From Geminocystis sp. M7585_C2015_104 (GTDB taxonomy: Bacteria > Cyanobacteriota > Cyanobacteriia > Cyanobacteriales > Cyanobacteriaceae), in assembly GCA_015295805.1 (NCBI GenBank), contig DVEF01000021.1:1-46866 (forward strand): a DNA stretch of 46,866 bases, written 5' to 3'. Every line of letters begins with the position of its first letter. Positions within the stretch are counted from its first letter, which is position 1. Positions 33,636 through 41,268 of the stretch are shown here, piece after piece. The notes beneath the pieces are model-generated. The model worked only from the letters and a program-made list of their open reading frames with translations, was not told where the DNA came from and made no database searches. Position numbers and translations under genes: made by a program.

Positions 33636-34676
33636 ATGTTTAGTCTTATTGTCACAATTATAGTCGTTATTCTTGGCTCAGCTTTTTGTTCGTTAACGGA
33701 GACGGTTTTACTCTCTGTTTCTGACATAAGGGTCAAACAATGGGCTCAATCAAAAAAAACAGCAGCTTCGGTTTTACTGCAGATAAAAAAGAAAATAAAT
33801 CGTCCCATAGCAGCTATTGTGATTCTGAACAATATTTTTAACATTGTGGGTAGTGTTTTGGTAGGCACCACTGTAACGGAAACCTTGGGGAGTAGATGGC
33901 TAGGATTTGTTTCTACTCTGCTAACTTTCTTGATTATTATTTTCGGTGAAATTTTGCCGAAAACCATGGGGCAGAGATATGCGGAAAATCTGGCATTGTG
34001 GCTAGCAATACCGGTTAAATCTATTGCCTTTGTTTTGACTCCTTTTGTGTGGACAATGGAGAAGATAACCACTCCCTTTACGGGGGATAAAATTCTGCCT
34101 ACCACCAACGAAATGGAAATAAAGCTACTAACAAATATTGGCAGGAATGAGGGGGTAATTGAGGCGGATGAGGCAGAGATGATTAATCGTGTTTTCCATC
34201 TTAATGACTTGTCAGCTGGAGATTTAATGACTCCTAGGATTCTTATTACTTATCTCAGGGGTAATCTGACTTTAAACGAGTGTAAGCAGGCAATTATAGA
34301 TTCCGAACACTCTCGCATTATAGTAGTAAAAGACTCCATTGACGAAGTAGTTGGTATTGCTCTCAAAAATGAATTACTAACAGCAATTATTCAAGGCAGG
34401 GGAGAAGAAAAGGTAGCTAACTTAGCCAAGCCTGCAAATTTTGTGCCGGAAACCATGAGGGCGGATTATTTATTAAAACACTTTCAGGAATTAAGACAAC
34501 ATTTAATGGTGGTGGTAGATGAATTTGGGGGAGTTGCCGGGGTTGTCAGTCTGGAAGACGTATTAGAGGTTTTGACTGGAGACATTGTAGACGAGACGGA
34601 TAAAACAGCCAATATAAGAGAAATTGCTAGGAGAAAACGAGAAAGACTACTCCTGTCTAAAGGCATTGAAATTTAG
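33636..34676 (+). CDS. CNNM/CorC-type transporter (DUF21 plus CBS pair)
   Basis: 346 residues from ATG 33636 (a TTG at 33618 would add six codons). N-terminal DUF21 transmembrane domain with SAFCSLTETVLLSVSDIRVKQW, NRPIAAIVILNNIFNIVGS and FGEILPKTMGQRYAENLA, then a CBS pair (GDLMTPRILITYL...; FQELRQHLMVVVDEFGGVAGVVSLEDVLEVLTGDIVDE). This family exports or regulates Mg2+ and Co2+; in older annotation it is called hemolysin. The C-terminal CorC_HlyC domain found in longer members is absent, and the protein ends shortly after the CBS pair. No strong ribosome binding site is visible. Confidence 0.9.
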   Translation: MFSLIVTIIVVILGSAFCSLTETVLLSVSDIRVKQWAQSKKTAASVLLQIKKKINRPIAAIVILNNIFNIVGSVLVGTTVTETLGSRWLGFVSTLLTFLIIIFGEILPKTMGQRYAENLALWLAIPVKSIAFVLTPFVWTMEKITTPFTGDKILPTTNEMEIKLLTNIGRNEGVIEADEAEMINRVFHLNDLSAGDLMTPRILITYLRGNLTLNECKQAIIDSEHSRIIVVKDSIDEVVGIALKNELLTAIIQGRGEEKVANLAKPANFVPETMRADYLLKHFQELRQHLMVVVDEFGGVAGVVSLEDVLEVLTGDIVDETDKTANIREIARRKRERLLLSKGIEI

Positions 34677-34862
34677 ACATAAACCCTGTTTAAAATTCTC
34701 GATGTTTAGGCCTAAAAAACTGGCAATCAAATTCTTGGCAGGATATTGATTAGTTGTGCATTATATCAGTCATAACAAATTTTTAAACATATCCAAAACT
34801 GTGAATTGCAGTCATTCACCGTATCAGCTTGATTTATTATAGCCGTCGGCCTGATCTAATAG
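34677..34862. other. 186-base AT-rich gap between convergent genes
   Basis: No protein frame above about 15 codons and no clear terminator stem with T run. The stretch is noticeably more AT-rich than its flanks. Confidence 0.5.
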
Positions 34863-35564
34863 TCAGATTAGGTGTTGGTAATAGCTAAGGGGCAAGCCTG
34901 TGCGTTTTTTTACATCTATGACTGAATTGTATGGCCCATTTTTCTGTCTCTCCAAAACTATTAACCTTGCCGCCTTTGGCTCAATTCCTGCGGCGATTAA
35001 TTGCTCCTCTGAATATGTATTCAAACGTCGCCAAGACACTCCATAATCCTGTTTGATATCATAGCTAAATGTGATTAGAGGTTCTCTGTCATGGACTATT
35101 TTTTCCGGAATACCCGCTACCTCGACTAACTCCTCTAAACTAGTAAAAATAAAACCCTCTTTTCTGATTTCCTCAATCTGATTAGCATAAACAATAGGTA
35201 GGTCTAGGCCATAAACCAAATCGTCTTTAGAGGCAGTATTTATATCTATTTTTCTCCCCCTATGCTCTGCTACCAGTTGTGCTATTCTTCTATCACTAAT
35301 TTCCAGGTTATCCGCGTTTACTTTCAGCTGATATTTATTTTTCAGGGAGAAACTGGTTACTATTTGCGCAATCCAGATTAGAAATCCTATTTGATTGCCA
35401 CTAAAAATCCAACTGGATATAGTAAAACCTAATCCCAGCCAAATCCAGGACTTGAAGTTGGCTTTACTGCCGGCATAAACCAAGGCTAAACCACCAAAAA
35501 CCGGTATAACAGAAAACCACACCCATTTAGGTGTTTTCCTAACATTAGCTGGTAAATTTGACAT
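34863..35564 (-). CDS. membrane-anchored helix-hairpin-helix (ComEA-like) protein
   Basis: 233 residues. Two or three N-terminal hydrophobic segments (about 12-75: VWFSVIPVFGGLALVYAG, WIWLGLGFTISSWIF, IGFLIWIAQIVTSF), then a soluble region with two helix-hairpin-helix units: KIDINTASKDDLVYGLDLPIVYANQI...EEIRKEGFIF and RRLNTYSEEQLIAAGIEPKAARLIVLERQKNGPY. The DINTAS opening is the typical ComEA/HhH_3 signature, and such repeats usually bind DNA without sequence specificity. It starts 4 bases after the TM2 gene and is last in the three-gene unit. A role in DNA handling at a membrane is possible but not shown. Confidence 0.85.
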   Translation of the reverse strand: MSNLPANVRKTPKWVWFSVIPVFGGLALVYAGSKANFKSWIWLGLGFTISSWIFSGNQIGFLIWIAQIVTSFSLKNKYQLKVNADNLEISDRRIAQLVAEHRGRKIDINTASKDDLVYGLDLPIVYANQIEEIRKEGFIFTSLEELVEVAGIPEKIVHDREPLITFSYDIKQDYGVSWRRLNTYSEEQLIAAGIEPKAARLIVLERQKNGPYNSVIDVKKRTGLPLSYYQHLI

Positions 35565-35568
35565 AGGT

Positions 35569-35916
35569 TTACAGGGAATCCAAATATTTTCTTCTTTTTC
35601 TTTCGTATTCTTCTGCTGTAATTATACCAGAGTCATACAGTTGTTTTAACTCCCTTAATGTGTTAACTACATCTGTAGGTATTTTCCCAGAAAAGCCTGT
35701 GTTTTCCGCCAAATGGGGATTGTATTTTCTGTTAAAACGCTCATCAGACATCAGCGATAATCCTATTAAATCAAAAATAGATAATATTGCGGGGATTCCA
35801 GTCCAGCAGAAAATGAGATACAATACCCCGGCCATATTTTCCCCCAGGTAAAATTTGTGTATGCCAAGGGCGCCTAGAAAAAGTGTTAACAGTATAGCTA
35901 TGACTCTATTTCTCAT
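35569..35916 (-). CDS. TM2-domain protein with C-terminal SHOCT-like motif
   Basis: 115 residues. The TM2 domain has two membrane helices with the conserved turn (AILLTLFLGALGIHKFYLGENMAGVLYLIFCWTGIPAILSIFDLIGLSLMSDERFN). The C-terminal 30 residues form a SHOCT motif (LRELKQLYDSGIITAEEYERKRRKYLD), a short helix pair that often mediates oligomerisation. The function of TM2 proteins in bacteria is unknown. The start overlaps the end of the upstream small gene by 11 bases, which points to translational coupling. Confidence 0.9.
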   Translation of the reverse strand: MRNRVIAILLTLFLGALGIHKFYLGENMAGVLYLIFCWTGIPAILSIFDLIGLSLMSDERFNRKYNPHLAENTGFSGKIPTDVVNTLRELKQLYDSGIITAEEYERKRRKYLDSL

Positions 35917-36121
35917 AACCTTCCTCCCCTAGAGATTTTTGTTTACCAGTTTTAGTTAATTTGCCAAGCAAAAAATATAAAAACACCAGACAAATTTGGG
36001 TTTCTAGCATGGCAATATAGCCTCTTAGCCAGAAGTTAAAATTTGTTAAAGAACTTGAAGAAAATATAACGATGCCCAGAAGCAGGTAGGGCAAAGGTTT
36101 AATTTTATTAAGGAAGAACAT
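35906..36121 (-). CDS. small membrane protein heading the TM2/HhH operon
   Basis: 71 residues with two predicted membrane segments (about 10-25: PYLLLGIVIFSSSS; about 36-55: IAMLETQICLVFLYFLLGKL), a basic loop and a charged tail (KTGKQKSLGEEGYEK). Its last codons overlap the start of the TM2 gene by 11 bases, so it is part of the same transcript. No family recognised. Confidence 0.6.
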   Translation of the reverse strand: MFFLNKIKPLPYLLLGIVIFSSSSLTNFNFWLRGYIAMLETQICLVFLYFLLGKLTKTGKQKSLGEEGYEK

Positions 36122-36243
36122 ACCTACACCCGTTAAGGGGCAAAAATAGGGGGCTAACTACATTATATTGAAAGGGAAAAAATATTGGTGTTATTGTTAC
36201 CAATTTTTGTTAGATGAGGAAAAAATGACATAAAACTAAGACT

Positions 36244-36262
36244 CAATAAAACTGAGACTCAG
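36244..36262 (-). terminator. weak hairpin at the 3' end of the HAD phosphatase gene
   Basis: On the minus strand AACTGAG and CTCAGTT face each other across a single base and are followed by TTTATT. The loop must open by one or two pairs, so it is a weak terminator candidate. A related AAGACTCA repeat lies just downstream. Confidence 0.35.
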
Positions 36263-37029
36263 TTGTCTACCTGAATTTCTGCCAAGTCGTGTATGACAAC
36301 ATCTGCTTGTTGTAGGTGGCAGGGATAAGATAATTTCCAACAGATACCAATGACGCCACCAGCATTGGCTTTTCTTGCCATGGCAATATCCCCTTGGGAA
36401 TCTCCCACCATGAGGGTATTTTCCGGTTTCACCCCTATTTTGTCACAAACAGCAAGATATAACCGAGGGTCGGGTTTAGAGATATGGCCGTCTACTCCCA
36501 TGATGAAATCTATGTAGGGGGTTAGCTGGTGGGTTTCGACAAAGTCTCTTATATTTTGGGTGGTATCAGCGGAGAGAATAGCTAATTTTAACCCCTTTGC
36601 GGATAGCCGTTGGATTACCTCCAGACTGCCGGCAAACAGGGGAGAGATGTAACCTCTTTTGGGTAATGCCTTTTCTGCTTCCTCGAAACAAGAGGCGGCA
36701 ATGGTTAAGGCTTCAAACCAACTCTTGCCGGTTTCTGCGGCGATATAACCGGCGGCAACTATTTGATTTTCTCGGTTACTTCCTACTGCCATTAAACCAC
36801 TAGGGTTGAAATAGTTTTCTCCCACACCAAAGGCTTTTAACAGAGATGGATAAATCCCTGGAATTTTGGCGTCAATTAATCTTGCCCTATTAATAGCCAG
36901 TTGACGTAAAAAATCCTCAGAATCTGCCAGAGTGCCGTCCTTGTCAAAGATTATAGCTCCAATTTCGGCAAATAAACGACCTCTACAACGAATTCGACAG
37001 GTATTTGTTAATTTATATTTTTCCTCCAT
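36259..37029 (-). CDS. HAD-family phosphatase (phosphoglycolate phosphatase-like)
   Basis: 256 residues. Motif I is IIFDKDGTLADSE (nucleophile Asp and acid/base Asp), motif II is LAILSADTTQ, motif III Lys is in HISKPDPRLY and motif IV is VGDSQGDIAMARKANAGGVIG. The helical cap lies between motifs I and II, so it is a subclass I HAD hydrolase of the Gph/PGP type. Candidate substrates are 2-phosphoglycolate from photorespiration or another small phosphate ester. The Ser in LSADTTQ is usual for this class. No other gene is clearly co-transcribed. Confidence 0.87.
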   Translation of the reverse strand: MEEKYKLTNTCRIRCRGRLFAEIGAIIFDKDGTLADSEDFLRQLAINRARLIDAKIPGIYPSLLKAFGVGENYFNPSGLMAVGSNRENQIVAAGYIAAETGKSWFEALTIAASCFEEAEKALPKRGYISPLFAGSLEVIQRLSAKGLKLAILSADTTQNIRDFVETHQLTPYIDFIMGVDGHISKPDPRLYLAVCDKIGVKPENTLMVGDSQGDIAMARKANAGGVIGICWKLSYPCHLQQADVVIHDLAEIQVDN

Positions 37030-37104
37030 GTTTCCTTACCGTCTATCTCTGCTCAGTGGATTCTTTGCTGTGGGAATTTATAATTATAAACACCTACATC
37101 CTCT

Positions 37105-37128
37105 CCCCACACCCTACCCCCATTCCCC
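37105..37128 (-). repeat. minus-strand G-rich tract between divergent genes
   Basis: On the minus strand the runs are GGGG, AAT, GGGGG, TA, GGG, TGT, GGGG, with loops of 3, 2 and 3 bases. It lies in the 146-base gap between the HAD gene and the binding-protein gene and is the third intergenic copy of this tract type. Confidence 0.75.
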
Positions 37129-37175
37129 TGATTGTATAATTCCATGATGGAAGAGAAAAAGTAGGGAAAGAATTG

Positions 37176-38276
37176 ATGAAAAGAAGACAATTTTTGACTA
37201 ACGCCACGATTACGGCAGTGACTTCGGCTACCCTGGTTTCCTGTCAAAGCCAGAATAAGACTACAGTCGTGGCTAATAGTTTACCAGAAGTGCGTTGGCG
37301 AATGGTAACAAGTTGGCCAAAATCGTTGGATACTATATACGGGGCAGTGGAGAGTTTGTGCAGTCGAGTTAAGGAATTGAGTGGGGGTAAATTCCAAATT
37401 ACCCCCTATGCTGCTGGAGAGATTGTACCAGGATTGGAAGTATTTGATGCTGTCCAGAATGGGACAGTAGAATGTGGACACAGTGCCGGTTATTATTATA
37501 TTGGTAAAAATTCCGCTTTGGCCTTTGCCACCTCCTTGCCTTTTGGCTTATTACCAGCCCAACAAAATGCGTGGTGGTATTATGGAGGAGGATTGGAAGC
37601 CATGCGGAAGGTGTATGCCGATTTTAATATTATCAATTTTCCTGCCGGCAGCACAGGGGCGCAAATGGGAGGATGGTTTAAGCGGGAGATTAAGTCTGCC
37701 AGTGATTTGAGGGGGTTAAAAATGCGTATTCCCGGCTTGGGGGGGGAAGTGATGGCGGCTTTGGGGGTGACTGTCCAAAATATCCCCGGTGGTGAATTGT
37801 TTTTAGCCCTTGACAGGGGTGCTATCGACGCGGCAGAATGGGTAGGGCCCTATGATGACGAAAAACTGGGTTTGAATAAGGTGGCCCAGTATTACTATTA
37901 TCCCGGCTGGTGGGAGCCTGGGGCAACTTTGGAATTGTTTGTTAACAAGAGGGCCTGGGAAAAACTGCCTAAAGAATATCAAAGCATGCTGGAGGTGGCG
38001 GCAAAGGAGGCTAATATGTCCATGCTAGCCCATTATGATTTCGTCAATCAACAGGCTTTACGAAGACTACTGGCAGGTGGCACAAAACTAAACCCCTTTC
38101 CGGATGACATTCTAAAGCAGGCAGAGAAAATCGCTTTTGAGATTTACGAGAAAATTTCCGCCCAGAATCCCATGTTTAAAGAAATCTATCAATCATGGCA
38201 GGAATTTAGGAAAGGAATTATACAATGGAATTCTATCAATGAGTTGAGTTTTGCCAATTTTGTCCACCGCGCCTAG
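37176..38276 (+). CDS. TRAP-type (DctP family) substrate-binding lipoprotein
   Basis: 366 residues from ATG 37176 (the TTG just before it is unlikely), with a GTAGGGA site upstream. The N terminus has a twin-arginine-like RRQFL and a lipobox ending LVSC, so it is probably a Tat-exported lipoprotein. The mature part follows the TakP/DctP pattern: VRWRMVTSWPKSLDTI, GGKFQITPYAAGEIVPGLEVFDAVQNGTVECGHSAGYY, LKMRIPGLGGEVMAALG, and the substrate-contact GAIDAAEWVGPYDD. The family binds 2-oxo acids, other carboxylates or amino acids. No TRAP membrane subunits are adjacent. The blaI-like gene starts one base after the stop. Confidence 0.92.
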   Translation: MKRRQFLTNATITAVTSATLVSCQSQNKTTVVANSLPEVRWRMVTSWPKSLDTIYGAVESLCSRVKELSGGKFQITPYAAGEIVPGLEVFDAVQNGTVECGHSAGYYYIGKNSALAFATSLPFGLLPAQQNAWWYYGGGLEAMRKVYADFNIINFPAGSTGAQMGGWFKREIKSASDLRGLKMRIPGLGGEVMAALGVTVQNIPGGELFLALDRGAIDAAEWVGPYDDEKLGLNKVAQYYYYPGWWEPGATLELFVNKRAWEKLPKEYQSMLEVAAKEANMSMLAHYDFVNQQALRRLLAGGTKLNPFPDDILKQAEKIAFEIYEKISAQNPMFKEIYQSWQEFRKGIIQWNSINELSFANFVHRA

Positions 38277-38277
38277 T

Positions 38278-38709
38278 ATGTCTTTTTTACCGCAATATCG
38301 ACCAAAAAAACTCTCTCTCGGCTTTTTAGAAAGGGAAATCTTGGATATTGTTTGGGATTTGGGTTATGCTAGTGCCAAGGATATTCATGATCGTATTCTA
38401 ACTGATCCTGACCGGGAGCTGGCATATGCCTCCGTGATGACGGTTTTACAGAGACTTGCTAAAAAAGGCTGGATTGCCTACGAAAAAAAAGGGCGCGCTT
38501 TTTATTGGTATCCCCTTGTCTCCCGGGAGCAGGCGCAAGCTATACTTTCTTATGAGAGACTACATAACTTCCTAGCTGTTAGTAATCCCGACGTGGTGGC
38601 TTCCTTTGCCGATAGCCTTGATGCCACCAGTATAGACAAACTGCAGGCTATCGCCGCCAGACTAGCCGAAATTAAAAACCAGAGAGAGAAAACACAGCAG
38701 GGGGATTAG
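38278..38709 (+). CDS. BlaI/MecI-family transcriptional repressor
   Basis: 143 residues from ATG 38278 (an upstream in-frame start would overlap the previous gene). Winged-helix BlaI family: LSLGFLEREILDIVWDLGYASAKDIHDRI, then SVMTVLQRLAKKGWIAYEKKGRAFYWYPLVSREQAQA. These repressors dimerise on a palindromic operator and are inactivated by cleavage triggered by an M56 membrane protease. Such a protease is encoded directly downstream. I found no obvious operator palindrome in the upstream gap. It is the middle gene of the operon. Confidence 0.9.
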   Translation: MSFLPQYRPKKLSLGFLEREILDIVWDLGYASAKDIHDRILTDPDRELAYASVMTVLQRLAKKGWIAYEKKGRAFYWYPLVSREQAQAILSYERLHNFLAVSNPDVVASFADSLDATSIDKLQAIAARLAEIKNQREKTQQGD

Positions 38710-38718
38710 GAGAGGGAA

Positions 38719-39570
38719 ATGCATCTGTTGTTGATTGTTTCTTCCATTTTTGTGGCGGTAGGGATAAGGATTTTTTTCCCCATCCCCTCCCCCACGGAGA
38801 ATGGCAAACTTTGTTGGGGTAAATTACTATTCCACTTTGCCTTTCCCCCTCTTCTCTTGTTGATGACTGCCTTGGTGGTAGTTGTCATGGGTTACCAGGG
38901 AAAGATGTGGGGAATAAAAGCGGGTAAATTTAGTTATTTCCTCTCTCTTGCTTTTCTGATTTACGCCGTTTTTGTTATCCTTAAAAACCTATACCAGCAG
39001 TGGCAAATTCAATCTTTGCTGACAAATTTTCCGGGCATTGTTATAGAAGATAACCCATGCAAATTACTAGATACACCCTTTCCCTATGCCGCCGTGGTGG
39101 GTTTATGGAATCCCCAACTGGTAGTGAGTGAGGGATTGATTAAGTTGCTTTCTCCTCCCCACTTGAAATCAGTAATCGCCCACGAATTGGGCCATTTGTA
39201 CTACCGCGATACCTTTCTCTTTTTCTGGTTGAGTTGTTTAAAGACTATTGGATTTTCTCTGCCAAAGAGCGAACAAATTTGGGAAAATCTGGCTCTAATG
39301 CGGGAGTTAAGGGCGGATTTATTTGCTTGCCAAAAAGTAGACCATTTACTAGTAGCAGAGTCTCTGATTATAATCAACTCCTATTTGTTAAATAACCGCG
39401 GAGAAAAACTGTTGTTTGAATGTCCGTTATACTCCAGTCGTTTGGGGGAAAGAGTCGAAAATTTGTTGGAAAACAGAGAGGGGAAATTAGTGGAGAATTA
39501 TAGAGAAACCTTCTGGCTAATACTGGCTTTTATACCCTGGATTTTTCTCCCGTTTCACAGCGTCGGATAG
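38719..39570 (+). CDS. M56-family (BlaR1-like) membrane metalloprotease
   Basis: 283 residues. Membrane segments at about 2-20, 45-65 and 70-95, then the zinc motif HELGHLYYRD (about 155-164) and the third-ligand region MRELRADLFAC, and a last hydrophobic segment (FWLILAFIPWIFLPFHS). It lacks the C-terminal penicillin-sensor domain of true BlaR1, so its signal input must be different, possibly the membrane or the upstream binding protein. A GAGAGGGAA site precedes the ATG, 9 bases after the repressor stop. Confidence 0.9.
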   Translation: MHLLLIVSSIFVAVGIRIFFPIPSPTENGKLCWGKLLFHFAFPPLLLLMTALVVVVMGYQGKMWGIKAGKFSYFLSLAFLIYAVFVILKNLYQQWQIQSLLTNFPGIVIEDNPCKLLDTPFPYAAVVGLWNPQLVVSEGLIKLLSPPHLKSVIAHELGHLYYRDTFLFFWLSCLKTIGFSLPKSEQIWENLALMRELRADLFACQKVDHLLVAESLIIINSYLLNNRGEKLLFECPLYSSRLGERVENLLENREGKLVENYRETFWLILAFIPWIFLPFHSVG

Positions 39571-39576
39571 TTGAGA

Positions 39577-39960
39577 TTATTGTTGGTGAGGGTTTAACTG
39601 GTAAGAAAGAGGTTTACAGAATTGACTAACACCTTTTTTGACAACATAAATCAGTAAAGGAGTGAGTAGAAGGGGAGGACAAATTTTCTCTTCTAAAAGG
39701 CATTTAACTGCACTGGCCAGATAATTATTTTCCAAATCTTGACGTATTTTTTCCTGACAAATAGCCGCCCTACATCTTTTAGCCCAACCATCTAGCCAGT
39801 CTATTCTATCAGGATTTTGTCCCACAGCTAGGGCGATGGTGGTGGCGGCGTCTTCTAAATCTCCCTCCGCCTCTTCAATAACATCCAAGGCTTTGTTAGC
39901 TACCTCCAACCCTGCTAATTGTTCCCTATAATAACGGATCTCCTCTGGGCTTAACTGCAT
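39577..39960 (-). CDS. conserved-looking hypothetical protein
   Basis: 127 residues, mostly helical and soluble. The N-terminal half is acidic (EEIRYYREQLAGLEVANKALDVIEEAEGDLEDAATTIAL), followed by DRIDWLDGWAKRCRAAICQEKIRQDL and a hydrophobic LLEEKICPPLLLTPLLIYVVKKG segment that could be an amphipathic or membrane-contact helix. No catalytic motif. It converges with the M56 gene. The function is unknown. Confidence 0.72.
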   Translation of the reverse strand: MQLSPEEIRYYREQLAGLEVANKALDVIEEAEGDLEDAATTIALAVGQNPDRIDWLDGWAKRCRAAICQEKIRQDLENNYLASAVKCLLEEKICPPLLLTPLLIYVVKKGVSQFCKPLSYQLNPHQQ

Positions 39961-40063
39961 ATGTAGTCCTTTTCCTGTTATGGTTTTGCCCTCTTATCCT
40001 CTATAATATCCCGTGCCCAAAAGGGGGCAGTACCGCCCCATGTAACATTCATATCTTGAAGCC

Positions 40064-40561
40064 CTAAACACCAATAATATACTTACGCCACTCGTGATGG
40101 AGATTGTCTTGAATGTGTCTATTGATTTCAAAGTGAAGACTGCTGTGGGGTTTTCTGGGTTGACGGCTGAGAGACATGTTAGCTTCTTTGGGAGTGCGGT
40201 TGCCTTTTTTGATATTACAACGGACACAGGCAGTGACTAGATTCTCCCAAGTGTCACCACCACCACGAGAGCGTGGGATAACATGATCAATAGTTAAGTG
40301 TTCACCACGATAGCCACAGTATTGACAAGTGTAACGATCTCGTTCTAGGATATTCTTTCTGGTGAGGGGGATTTCTTTGTGGGGTACTTTTACATATTGG
40401 CGTAATCGAATTACCGAAGGGAGAGGCAGTTTTTCATACACGTATTTACCATTATGTTCCAACTGTTCGGCTTTCCCCTTTAAAAGTAAGACAACCGCAC
40501 GTTTCCAGTTGGTTATGTTTAGCGGTTCATAGGAGGCATTTAATACTAAAACCTTTCCCAT
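40064..40561 (-). CDS. HNH endonuclease family protein
   Basis: 165 residues. The HNH core is clear: RDRYTCQYCGYRGEHLTIDHVIPRSRGGGDTWENLVTACVRCN, with zinc Cys pairs CQYC and CVRC and catalytic His in DHV. The N-terminal region (KVLVLNASYEPLNITNWKRAVVLLLKGKAE) is the fixed start of a chromosomal HNH family widespread in cyanobacteria. It is not part of a mobile intron or homing element here, as no intron or phage genes are nearby. Its cellular role is not established. Confidence 0.92.
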   Translation of the reverse strand: MGKVLVLNASYEPLNITNWKRAVVLLLKGKAEQLEHNGKYVYEKLPLPSVIRLRQYVKVPHKEIPLTRKNILERDRYTCQYCGYRGEHLTIDHVIPRSRGGGDTWENLVTACVRCNIKKGNRTPKEANMSLSRQPRKPHSSLHFEINRHIQDNLHHEWRKYIIGV

Positions 40562-40682
40562 AAACTTTGTTTGTTAAATATTCATAGCCGATGGTAGCAC
40601 AAATGTCTGGTAACTGCCAGAGGAATGTTAACTAGGCGTCTTAGGGTAAAATAAAACCAAAGCCGGTCCAAAAGGGGGGAAA

Positions 40683-41165
40683 ATGATGGTTTTCCGTCGG
40701 ATTGTAGAGTTATTGTTGGTTTGTCTGATGGGGTTATTACTGTTGGGCACACCAGCATACTCTTTGGATTATACTAAAAGGGACTTGGAGGAGGCGGATT
40801 TTTCCCATCAAGACTTGCGAGGTTCAACCTTTAACAAGGCAAACCTACGTAATAGCAATTTTAGCTATGCCAACCTGGAGGGGGTGAGTCTTTTTGGTGC
40901 TAATATGGACTCTGCCAATCTGGAAGGAGCCAATTTACGTAATGCCGTGTTGGATCAGGCTAGACTCACCCATGCCAACCTCCGCAATGCCATTTTGGAA
41001 GGTGCCTTTGCTACCAATACCAAGTTTGAGGGGGCTTTGATTGAAGGAGCAGATTTCACGGATGTACTACTAACCCCCTACGTCCAGGAAATGCTTTGTA
41101 AGGTGGCCAGTGGCACTAATCCCGTCACTGGCAGGGATACCCGTGACACCCTCTTGTGCTCTTGA
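40683..41165 (+). CDS. exported pentapeptide-repeat protein
   Basis: 160 residues; two adjacent ATG codons (40683 and 40686) are possible. A signal peptide (about 1-25, ending GTPAYS) is followed by at least 13 tandem A(D/N)LXX pentapeptides (DFSHQ DLRGS TFNKA NLRNS NFSYA NLEGV and on), forming a right-handed quadrilateral beta-helix. The C terminus has a Cys pair (MLCKVASGTNPVTGRDTRDTLLCS) that may form a disulfide. Such proteins are frequent in cyanobacteria and the thylakoid lumen, with mostly unknown roles. Confidence 0.92.
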   Translation: MMVFRRIVELLLVCLMGLLLLGTPAYSLDYTKRDLEEADFSHQDLRGSTFNKANLRNSNFSYANLEGVSLFGANMDSANLEGANLRNAVLDQARLTHANLRNAILEGAFATNTKFEGALIEGADFTDVLLTPYVQEMLCKVASGTNPVTGRDTRDTLLCS

Positions 41166-41268
41166 ATGTACTGCTTAATGTATTCTTTTAATGTAACTTT
41201 AATTTAATTGTGGGGTACAAGTCGGATAATAATAGGGAGATGACAATAATTGGGATTATCGCTCATTT

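Noticed and set aside
40064-40561. HNH nuclease as sign of a homing intron or mobile element
   Set aside because: No intron, phage or transposase genes, repeats or target-site duplications around it; the family is a standard chromosomal one.
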